Below are positions 30,287-35,827 of a DNA stretch of 35,827 nucleotides, one piece after another. Under the pieces are notes generated by a model, which worked only from the letters and a program-made list of their open reading frames with translations, ran no database searches and was not told where the DNA came from. A program made the position numbers and the translations under genes. This DNA comes from a virus: the IMG/VR virus record IMGVR_UViG_3300042402_001646, positions 1-35,827 of that record, one strand, 5' to 3'. Each line of letters starts with the position of its first letter. Positions within the stretch are counted from its first letter, which is position 1.

Positions 30287-32515
30287 ATGGCACAAAAAAA
30301 TAGGGCAAACATGCTCACAGATATTGTAAGTAATATCTATAACAATTTAATAAACTTTATTACGGGCCAAAACGCGCAAGATAGGTTTGTAAATTTACTT
30401 GATAGCAGCCCAAATATATTATCGGATGCAAGTCAACCTAATGGCTACGTGTCAACCGATGCAAATAATGAAATGTTTTCAAGCTATTACGATGAGGAGA
30501 TTTCAAGAGCCGATTTAATTAGTGACTTAACTGCTAACTTAGCGGTTGGTGGTAAGTTTTACAGAATCAATGATGCGGTTGGATCAACTATAACATTGTT
30601 GGTTATTGCCGAAAGCAATATAAATTTATATTCAATAGGCACAGACATTACAACGGGTGAGCAAGGAACTTATGATATTACTCTTGACGTTTTTACACCG
30701 CTTTCAGGCAGCGGCAACGCCAACATAACCACAATAACAGTGGCAGCCTTAGCAGCATTAGAAACAGCAGGAACATTAAGTCTAACGACACTTTACATCG
30801 TAACCGATTCTACACCTTACAAGTTAATGTGCAAGGCTGAAACAGTATCACAATTAAGCAAAACTGCAACAATTGTTGATGATGTTTATTCTGGTGTTGT
30901 TCAGTATGATTTGCAAGGGAATAGTTGGGATAATGGGAGTATTTATGATGCTGATGGCAATGTGTTTTCGGGAACACTTCCAAGCAGCTATACATTGGGT
31001 GCAGGCTCAATAAGAAATAATTTCTTTTCAGGTACAAGTGCTATTTTTGGAACAGGTTGCGAGGGTAATACACTTTATGCGAGAGCAGATGTAGAGTTTG
31101 GGAATAGTTGTGTTGGTAATACTGTTGGTGTAGGGTCATCAAGTTTTATTTTTGGAAATGATTTAGTCAATACAACTATTGATGGAGACATAAATGGATT
31201 TGATTGCACAAACTTAACCAATTATGGTTTTCTTTATAACAACGTATATGCATCGACAATATTTACAGATGGAACAGATATTTACCACCGTTACTTTGAC
31301 CCAGCAAATAATAGGATAGTAGTTACGTTAATGACATCGCCGTTTACTGTTAGTTATATTGGTCGTGGTACAGTTACAAGTGTAGGTTTATCAATGCCAT
31401 CAGCATTCAGCGTTGCAAGTAGTCCAGTTACAACAAGTGGAACAATAGCGGTAACTGGTGCAGGTTTATCAAGCCAATATGTGAGAGGTGATGGTTCATT
31501 AGCTAACTTTCCATCAAGTGGTGGCGGTGGTGCATCAGTAAACTATTATCTTAATGGTTCAGTAAGTCAAGGCACATTTGGTGGTGTGGCAATGCGTGAG
31601 GTTAATAGAACACCTATCATTGGCACTGGTACTGATTTCACGATTGCTGCTGATGGTTATATTCAATCATTTATTACTGATGCAAATGACCCAAATCAGT
31701 TAGTAATTCCAGCAGGAAATTGGAACTTTGAAACATATTTCAGCGCATCAAGTGGCGGTGGTTCACCATCATTTTATATTGAATTGCATAAGTGGGATGG
31801 GGCAACATTGACATTAATTTCATCGAATTCGTTAACACCCGAAGGGATTACCAATGGCACTGCAATTGACTTGTATTTTACTGCAATAGCAGTTCCACAA
31901 ACAACCCTTGCATTGACCGATAGATTAGCGGTTCGAATCTACGTTAACAATAGTGGTCGCACGATAACATTGCACACGGAAAATAGTCATCTATGCCAAG
32001 TAATAACAACATTTACAACTGGTTTAACTGCATTGAATGGGCTTACTGAACAAGTTCAAACATTGGCAGTTGGAACAAGTGGAACTGATTTCGCAATAAG
32101 TTCAGCATCTGGAATTCATAACTTTAATTTACCTACTGCTTCAGCATCTAACAGAGGCGCATTGTCATCTGCTGATTGGAGTGCGTTTAATGCATTAAAA
32201 GTTGAGAATCTATCACTACAAGATGGTGGCTCAAGCATAGCAGCAACAACGTATACATTAGAACTTTATGCCCAATATGCATACACTATTAATCAACTAA
32301 AAATTATCTCTGCATCTGGCACTTGCACAGTAGCAGTTAAGATAAATGGAGTAGATGTAACTGGCATAAGTGCAGTATCGGTAAGTAGCACCATAGCAAC
32401 TGCTAATGCAAGTGCAGCAAACATAGTTGCAATCGGTGATAAGATAACATTGGTAACAACATCGAATAGTGCATTGACTAACTTACAAGCATCTTTAAAA
32501 ACAACCAGAATATAA
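30287..32515 (+). CDS. tail fibre / receptor-binding protein, 742 aa
   Basis: N-terminal region (about 1-110) has an attachment-like helix (MLTDIVSNIYNNLINFITG) and FYRINDAVGSTITLL. Residues about 225-330 are Gly/Asn-rich with a repeating pattern (FGTGCEGNTLYARADVEFG, then NSCVGNTVG), like a beta-helix. About 365-415 contain GTVTSVGLSMPSAFSVAS, followed by TTSGTIAV and QYVRGDGSLANFP, typical of fibre proteins in Bacteroidota phages. The C-terminus is Ser/Thr/Ala-rich with trimer-like repeats. It should bind host surface glycans. Family by motif; receptor unknown. Confidence 0.72.
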   Translation: MAQKNRANMLTDIVSNIYNNLINFITGQNAQDRFVNLLDSSPNILSDASQPNGYVSTDANNEMFSSYYDEEISRADLISDLTANLAVGGKFYRINDAVGSTITLLVIAESNINLYSIGTDITTGEQGTYDITLDVFTPLSGSGNANITTITVAALAALETAGTLSLTTLYIVTDSTPYKLMCKAETVSQLSKTATIVDDVYSGVVQYDLQGNSWDNGSIYDADGNVFSGTLPSSYTLGAGSIRNNFFSGTSAIFGTGCEGNTLYARADVEFGNSCVGNTVGVGSSSFIFGNDLVNTTIDGDINGFDCTNLTNYGFLYNNVYASTIFTDGTDIYHRYFDPANNRIVVTLMTSPFTVSYIGRGTVTSVGLSMPSAFSVASSPVTTSGTIAVTGAGLSSQYVRGDGSLANFPSSGGGGASVNYYLNGSVSQGTFGGVAMREVNRTPIIGTGTDFTIAADGYIQSFITDANDPNQLVIPAGNWNFETYFSASSGGGSPSFYIELHKWDGATLTLISSNSLTPEGITNGTAIDLYFTAIAVPQTTLALTDRLAVRIYVNNSGRTITLHTENSHLCQVITTFTTGLTALNGLTEQVQTLAVGTSGTDFAISSASGIHNFNLPTASASNRGALSSADWSAFNALKVENLSLQDGGSSIAATTYTLELYAQYAYTINQLKIISASGTCTVAVKINGVDVTGISAVSVSSTIATANASAANIVAIGDKITLVTTSNSALTNLQASLKTTRI

Positions 32516-33309
32516 TGGGTAGAAGACTGATATACATAAGACCTGCTGCTGGTTACTTACCTCTAACAACCGCGTGGATAGCAGCAACATCGGAAACCGA
32601 TACAACTATTTTGAATGCTTTGAATACATTTGAGGCAGGCTTGGATGCTAATAGTTTGACTGGAAAGTTCAATGCTTTATATCCTATGGTTGGTGGAACA
32701 TCAACAAAGCATTCTTACAACTTTATGAATACATCAACTTTTCAATTGTCATTTTTGGGATTTTGGAGTCATTCAGCAAATGGAGCATTACCTAACGGAA
32801 CAAATGCATACGCAAATACTTTTTTACAACCATCAATAACATTAACTACTTTTAATTCTCATTTAAGTTTTTATTCAAAAACTTCCGTAGTAAATGCAAA
32901 TAGAATCTCTATGGGTTCTACAAATTCACCTGCATTCACAACCGCACATCAGTTAATATTAAAATTTACCGATGGTAATATGGTTACTACGATAGATAAT
33001 AATTTAGTAATTGCAGCTACCGCAAATGCTACTTCTACTGGTTGGTATATGGGAAGTAGGACTGCCAACAACTCTTTGAAATTATATAAAAATAATTCTT
33101 TAGTTGCAACAAACACTACAATAACAACTGCAATTGCAAACACGTGGTCAATTTTAATTAGTGCAAGAAATGAAAGCGGCACTGCTTTAAGGTTTGATAA
33201 TAAACAATGTGCATTTGCATCAATAGGAAGCGGTTTAAGTGATGCAGAGGCATCAACATTATACACATTAGTACAAGCATTTCAAACAAGTTTATCAAGA
33301 GCAGTATGA
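32515..33309 (+). CDS. second tail appendage protein, lectin-like candidate
   Basis: Starts on the last base of the fibre gene (TAATG), so it is coupled to it. Small polar residues dominate (Thr, Ser, Asn, Ala) in beta-strand patterns, for example QLSFLGFWSHSANGA and SLKLYKNNSLVATN, and the C-terminus FASIGSGLSDAEASTLYTLVQAF resembles the last helix of LamG/concanavalin-like fibre domains. Such proteins bind surface carbohydrate. No enzymatic motif. The family match is tentative. Confidence 0.58.
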   Translation: MGRRLIYIRPAAGYLPLTTAWIAATSETDTTILNALNTFEAGLDANSLTGKFNALYPMVGGTSTKHSYNFMNTSTFQLSFLGFWSHSANGALPNGTNAYANTFLQPSITLTTFNSHLSFYSKTSVVNANRISMGSTNSPAFTTAHQLILKFTDGNMVTTIDNNLVIAATANATSTGWYMGSRTANNSLKLYKNNSLVATNTTITTAIANTWSILISARNESGTALRFDNKQCAFASIGSGLSDAEASTLYTLVQAFQTSLSRAV

Positions 33310-33539
33310 AGCTAACAGAATTAACAGAAGAAGAAAAACTAACTTATGTAGGTTTGCTTACGGAGTTACAAAAAGATGAATTAGTTGGGCAGTTATATGC
33401 GCCCTATTCTTATTACAATCCTATTCAAGATTTTTACGATAATTGGATAATTTCGGTCGGAGAAATTGAATGCTCAAAAGAAGAATTTATTTGGTTAAAA
33501 AATGTACCTTTGATACCTTATACTCAAAAACAAAATTAA
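33306..33539 (+). CDS. small acidic protein, 77 aa
   Basis: Overlaps the appendage gene as ATGA. Acidic, aromatic-rich product (TEEEKLTYVGLLTELQKDEL, QDFYDNWIIS, ECSKEEFIWLKN). The small size and position straight after fibre genes are like fibre-assembly chaperones, but no family is recognised. Another frame in its 3' end (33470) would be only an extension of the next gene's frame. Confidence 0.52.
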   Translation: MKLTELTEEEKLTYVGLLTELQKDELVGQLYAPYSYYNPIQDFYDNWIISVGEIECSKEEFIWLKNVPLIPYTQKQN

Positions 33540-33544
33540 ATTTT

Positions 33545-33751
33545 ATGATTCATTCACACCACCCCGACAATAGCATATTAGTTATCATTACATCGGTCAT
33601 CATTCAAGCAGGTGTGTGGACATCAGACTGGTTCGGTAATATGAATCTAACTGGCATTTATGACACCATTTATGACTTTGCTAAACTTGGTGCATTAGTA
33701 GTTTCAATGTGGGCATCGTATAGGGTTGCAAAGAAAAACAAGAATGACTAA
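33545..33751 (+). CDS. small membrane protein, 68 aa, holin candidate
   Basis: Start chosen at ATG 33545; an in-frame upstream start at 33470 would lie in the previous gene. Two hydrophobic segments: about residues 10-26 (ILVIITSVIIQAGVWTS) and 46-62 (LGALVVSMWASYRVA), with a basic Lys-rich tail (KKNKND). This two-helix, charged-end design fits class II holins. It faces the leftward holin candidate across the convergent region. Function not proven. Confidence 0.5.
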   Translation: MIHSHHPDNSILVIITSVIIQAGVWTSDWFGNMNLTGIYDTIYDFAKLGALVVSMWASYRVAKKNKND

Positions 33752-33920
33752 TCAAGAAATAGTCGCAGTTAAACCATTGATATTAGTACTTATTATATTG
33801 TTAGTTTACCTTATTGCAATGTTGTATCAGTATAGAGAAATAGCCAAGAATGTAGGTCGCTTCTTTAAAGGCGGTGTTGTTGCGTTGTTGGTAATGCTTG
33901 GAATTATTGATGACAAATAA
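33744..33920 (+). CDS. small membrane protein, 58 aa
   Basis: Start chosen at ATG 33744, overlapping the previous stop by 8 nt. One strong hydrophobic segment (about residues 9-30, KPLILVLIILLVYLIAML) followed by a basic amphipathic region, then a second hydrophobic stretch (GGVVALLVMLGII). It forms a pair with the preceding gene, perhaps a holin and its partner, at the end of the rightward unit. Confidence 0.5.
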   Translation: MTNQEIVAVKPLILVLIILLVYLIAMLYQYREIAKNVGRFFKGGVVALLVMLGIIDDK

Positions 33921-33966
33921 CAAAGCCCTCACATTTCTGCAAGGGCTATGACCTAACTAACATTGA
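33915..33966 (-). ncRNA. candidate small RNA ending in a hairpin
   Basis: A near-consensus promoter (33973-34003) points leftward, with a start expected near 33966. Within 20-40 nt the RNA meets an inverted repeat, AGCCCT at 33947-33942 and AGGGCT at 33929-33924 (minus strand), followed by TTGTTATTTG. The predicted product is about 50 nt. CCCTTGCA and AGGGCTTT in the hairpin recur in leader A at 6843-6866. It could be a short regulatory RNA, or an antisense start that reads into the 3' end of the rightward unit. Confidence 0.4.
33924..33947. terminator. hairpin in the convergent gap
   Basis: AGCCCT and AGGGCT form a 6-bp stem with a 12-nt loop in the 65-nt gap between the convergent transcription units. 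The minus-strand side has a weak U-rich tail, the plus side none, so it acts chiefly on leftward transcripts. Confidence 0.5.
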
Positions 33967-33972
33967 ACGAGG

Positions 33973-34003
33973 CAAAGATACTAATTTATTTCAATCCTAC
34001 AAA
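33973..34003 (-). promoter_or_regulatory. near-perfect leftward promoter inside the end of the spanin gene
   Basis: Minus strand: TTTG (34003-34000), 19-nt spacer, TATCTTTG (33980-33973) followed by C. This is the best TTTG-N19-TAnnTTTG match in the window, yet it points at no leftward gene, only at the hairpin. Confidence 0.6.
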
Positions 34004-34552
34004 CAACCAAAGCATAAACATAGCCCCACCAACACACCACGCTGCTATCTTACCTTTGCGTTGTTGTTTCGTTTCTTGTTTACTTATCACTAACAGAGTG
34101 CTATCGGTTACATTCTCCGCTTTGTAGTTAACTATTAAACTATCCTTAATTGTTGATACCGAATCACACAATTGAAAGGCAGTAAATAACGCTGCATAAC
34201 TACTGTCCTTAACATTGATTATCTCATCGCACAACACGAACACTGTGTCACACTCTTTTGGCAACGTATTACGCAGTTTCTTAAGCAAAGCTATGTTAGT
34301 GTTGCTTAATGATATTTCACGCTTTCTAATGCTATCTTTTGCGTTATTGGCAACTTGCAGTCTTCGGGTAGCTGCTTCCAGTTGATTCAGCAATATTGCT
34401 TGTTCTATACCAAATTGCTTCTTCATCATTTCCGCTTCTGCTTTGTAATCGAATGGGATAGGCTTCGGTTTCTCCTTTGCGCAATGGTTAAGACCTATTA
34501 CTAATAGCAAGCATAGTGCTGCGAATGTGATAAGTTGGTGTTGTTGTTTCAT
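33986..34552 (-). CDS. spanin candidate (unimolecular design), 188 aa
   Basis: Start chosen at ATG 34552, 10 nt after the upstream stop; an earlier start at 34582 would overlap that gene. N-terminal hydrophobic stretch LITFAALCLLLVIGLNHC with a cysteine at residue 24, then a Lys/Pro region, a long coiled-coil middle (about 35-165), and a C-terminal membrane segment (about 168-186, IAAWCVGGAMFMLWLFVGL). A signal-like N-terminus plus coiled coil plus C-terminal anchor is the layout of a u-spanin, which bridges both membranes and fuses them during lysis. The lipobox is not canonical (LNHC), so the N-terminus may instead be a plain membrane anchor. Last gene of the leftward unit. Confidence 0.58.
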   Translation of the reverse strand: MKQQHQLITFAALCLLLVIGLNHCAKEKPKPIPFDYKAEAEMMKKQFGIEQAILLNQLEAATRRLQVANNAKDSIRKREISLSNTNIALLKKLRNTLPKECDTVFVLCDEIINVKDSSYAALFTAFQLCDSVSTIKDSLIVNYKAENVTDSTLLVISKQETKQQRKGKIAAWCVGGAMFMLWLFVGLK

Positions 34553-34562
34553 ATTGTTATTT

Positions 34563-34817
34563 TTAGCACCCATCCCCATCAATAACCGCAGTTGTTGTAG
34601 GCTTTTCGGTTGTGAATTTAGTTAAGAATTTAGTATTAATCAATAAGAATGTTGCTGCCAAACCACCCCAAAACGCTTGTCGTAAACTGATTAAACCTTG
34701 CGTTTCTGCGAGTGCTAAAGATGTCTGAATGAATGGTAGCAAAACATAGATTAAGTAGTCTGCAATCTTCTTCAGTTGGCGGTTGTCTGGGCTTCGGTAC
34801 TTTTGTTTTAGATTCAT
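34563..34817 (-). CDS. holin candidate, 84 aa
   Basis: Two predicted membrane helices, about residues 18-38 (IADYLIYVLLPFIQTSLALAE) and 46-66 (AFWGGLAATFLLINTKFL), flanked by a basic N-terminus and a polar C-terminus. It sits between the lysin candidate and the spanin candidate, the normal context for a holin. Holins form holes that let lysin reach the peptidoglycan. Family not recognised; call from topology and neighbours. Confidence 0.6.
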   Translation of the reverse strand: MNLKQKYRSPDNRQLKKIADYLIYVLLPFIQTSLALAETQGLISLRQAFWGGLAATFLLINTKFLTKFTTEKPTTTAVIDGDGC

Positions 34818-34828
34818 TTTTGTTTTAT

Positions 34829-35038
34829 TTATTCGTTAGCTTCAACAATGTCAATAGTTATAAATGATTCTTTATCCAAGTAACGACCATTATTGTATTG
34901 ATGTAAAAAAATAATTTGTTCTTCTTTTGTCATCTTTTTGCTAACTGTAAAAAATCCAGAGCCTAAAGTAGAATCGTTTTGTTTACTGGTTATTTTAAAT
35001 CTATAACAAAAATTAGATTTTAATTCTTCTTGCATCAT
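34829..35038 (-). CDS. hypothetical protein, 69 aa
   Basis: Soluble, mixed charge, with KSNFCYRFKITSKQNDS and GSGFFTVSKKMTKEEQIIFLHQYNN, ending DIVEANE. Small basic-then-acidic protein, no family recognised. Two methionines begin the frame (35038 and 35035). Positioned in the lysis cassette between the lysin and holin candidates; a lysis-related or unrelated accessory role cannot be decided. Confidence 0.55.
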   Translation of the reverse strand: MMQEELKSNFCYRFKITSKQNDSTLGSGFFTVSKKMTKEEQIIFLHQYNNGRYLDKESFITIDIVEANE

Positions 35039-35039
35039 T

Positions 35040-35225
35040 TCAATTAATTATTTCCCATTCAAATTTACCCTTAATATTCCATTCAACCAAAGGCATTATC
35101 AAATCGTTTTTATCTTTGCGCCTAAAATAAACGTGGTCAATCTTTCGACCACCGATAACAATGAAATCAATCTTGCTAAAGGTTATTACCTCCTTGCCAT
35201 TAGTGTAGCGTGTGTTGCGTGTCAT
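35040..35225 (-). CDS. hypothetical protein, 61 aa
   Basis: Small, basic, beta-rich (VITFSKIDFIVIGGRKIDHVYFRR, LVEWNIKGKFEWEI). Coupled to the lysin candidate by an ATGA overlap (35222-35225). Unknown function. Confidence 0.55.
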   Translation of the reverse strand: MTRNTRYTNGKEVITFSKIDFIVIGGRKIDHVYFRRKDKNDLIMPLVEWNIKGKFEWEIIN

Positions 35226-35653
35226 ACGATTGTAAGTGTAAAAGATTCTTTGCCCATTACCTCAATAAGTTTCTTTAGCGCAGGTGTTGACCTCAGCAGT
35301 TCAACTATCCCATCCCCGTTAATGTCACCATAGCCATTTCCAACACCAATGCAGCCAAGCAAATCGGGTTTGCGTGTCTTTGGGTTAGGACTGCCGACAA
35401 AGTTCGCCTGATGCACTAAAATAAAGTCACGATTGGGAACATCTAAAATATGGTAGTGTCTTGGATACTTCTTTGATTCACGATAGACAACATTATAAAC
35501 ACCCTTTGGTATGCAACTTATTTGAGGTGCATTGTTCTTGTATGGCAGTTCGATAGTGTCACAAGCAAATATTACTTTGCCATTTTCGTAACTAATCCAC
35601 TTGCCCAGCGTTTGTTTGTCTTGTAGTATTCGGGTTATTATTGCTGATTTCAT
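35222..35653 (-). CDS. DUF5675 protein, lysin candidate
   Basis: Sequence follows the DUF5675 pattern: TRILQDKQTLGKW, TIELPYKNN, SCIPKGVYNVVYRE, RHYHILDVPNRDFILVHQAN, and LLGCIGVGNGYG. His 81 and Cys 101 in these last motifs resemble an L,D-transpeptidase-like His/Cys arrangement, but the enzymatic role of the family is not established to my knowledge. The GDINGDG segment at about 109-115 looks like a dockerin or EF-hand calcium loop. It lies first in the cluster with holin and spanin candidates, so a cell-wall role is a fair inference. Its ATG overlaps the stop of the endonuclease piece upstream. Confidence 0.7.
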   Translation of the reverse strand: MKSAIITRILQDKQTLGKWISYENGKVIFACDTIELPYKNNAPQISCIPKGVYNVVYRESKKYPRHYHILDVPNRDFILVHQANFVGSPNPKTRKPDLLGCIGVGNGYGDINGDGIVELLRSTPALKKLIEVMGKESFTLTIV

Positions 35654-35826
35654 ATTATTTTATATCCGTTTATTGATTGATTTAATTTTCTTTTTTTAAC
35701 TACAAAACTATGTTTTTTGCCTAAAAAATTAGCAGCATTAATTAAAGATTCAAATGTAAAAATTTCTCCATCTTTTTCTAATTTAGTTTCAGTAAATCTA
35801 AATTTTTGCATACCTTTTGTTGATAT
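35650..35826 (-). CDS. C-terminal piece of the GIY-YIG endonuclease (partial at window edge)
   Basis: Frame open from the window edge to TGA 35652-35650. It includes FTFESLINAANFLGKKHS and VVKKRKLNQSINGYKI, resembling the NUMOD/HTH DNA-binding tail of phage GIY-YIG enzymes. If the molecule is circular it completes the gene that begins at 553, but the two frames need one extra base to match. A separate short gene from an internal ATG (MQKFRFTETK) is the alternative. Confidence 0.6.
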   Translation of the reverse strand: MSTKGMQKFRFTETKLEKDGEIFTFESLINAANFLGKKHSFVVKKRKLNQSINGYKII

Positions 35827-35827
35827 T

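Noticed and set aside
1-35827. Temperate lifestyle genes (integrase, excisionase, CI-like repressor) and tRNA genes
   Set aside because: None seen on either strand. Small HTH-like proteins at 2860 and 4198 are too weakly defined to be called repressors, and no cloverleaf was found by eye.

Overview
The window reads as a nearly complete, tightly packed genome of a tailed phage of Bacteroidota, probably a siphovirus. Three things point to the host phylum: promoter-like sites of the Bacteroidota form (TTTG, about 19 nt, then TAnnTTTG), start codons mostly without Shine-Dalgarno sequences in an A+T-rich genome, and families typical of Bacteroidota phages (DUF3127, VirE_N/BT4734-like primase, DUF5675). 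I see no integrase, repressor, tRNA, CRISPR array or insertion sequence, so a lytic or unclassified lifestyle is likelier than a classical temperate one. The two ends carry pieces of what looks like one leftward GIY-YIG endonuclease gene. The molecule is therefore probably circular, or circularly permuted, and was cut inside that gene; the two reading frames differ by one base across the join.

Layout. (1) 1-2115, leftward: the endonuclease, then small hypothetical genes, read from a divergent promoter region at about 2115-2241. (2) 2241-10751, rightward early and replication genes: small hypotheticals, an orphan beta-class DNA methyltransferase, a DUF3127 OB-fold protein, a RecT-like annealing protein, a Gp157 family protein, a VirE_N/primase-like protein, an SF3-type helicase, an iteron-like repeat cluster and a VRR-NUC nuclease. 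Two intergenic leaders here (6755-6882 and 8061-8199) each have a good promoter followed by interleaved inverted repeats that can form a pseudoknot; they are the best candidates for undescribed regulatory RNAs. (3) 10768-33309, rightward packaging and structure: TerS candidate, TerL, a glycosyltransferase/methyltransferase cassette, a tail assembly chaperone with a probable programmed -1 frameshift, tape measure, tail-tip proteins, another glycosyltransferase, portal, MuF protein, scaffold, major capsid, connectors, two tandem paralogous tail tube proteins, and fibres. (4) 33306-33920, small genes including two membrane proteins. (5) 33986-35653, leftward lysis genes: DUF5675 lysin candidate, two hypotheticals, holin and spanin candidates.

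How it works together. If the molecule is circular, nearly all genes fall into two transcription units leaving one divergent region near 2.1-2.24 kb and converging at about 33.95 kb. The leftward unit would carry small early genes, the endonuclease and the lysis cassette. Replication would rest on primase plus helicase near the iteron cluster, helped by the annealing and ssDNA-binding proteins and a resolvase-like nuclease. The virion block is out of the usual order: the chaperone, tape measure and tip genes precede portal and capsid, while the tail tube genes follow the capsid about 11 kb further on. Strong hairpins after the major capsid gene and after the first tail tube gene could set the high output of these two proteins.
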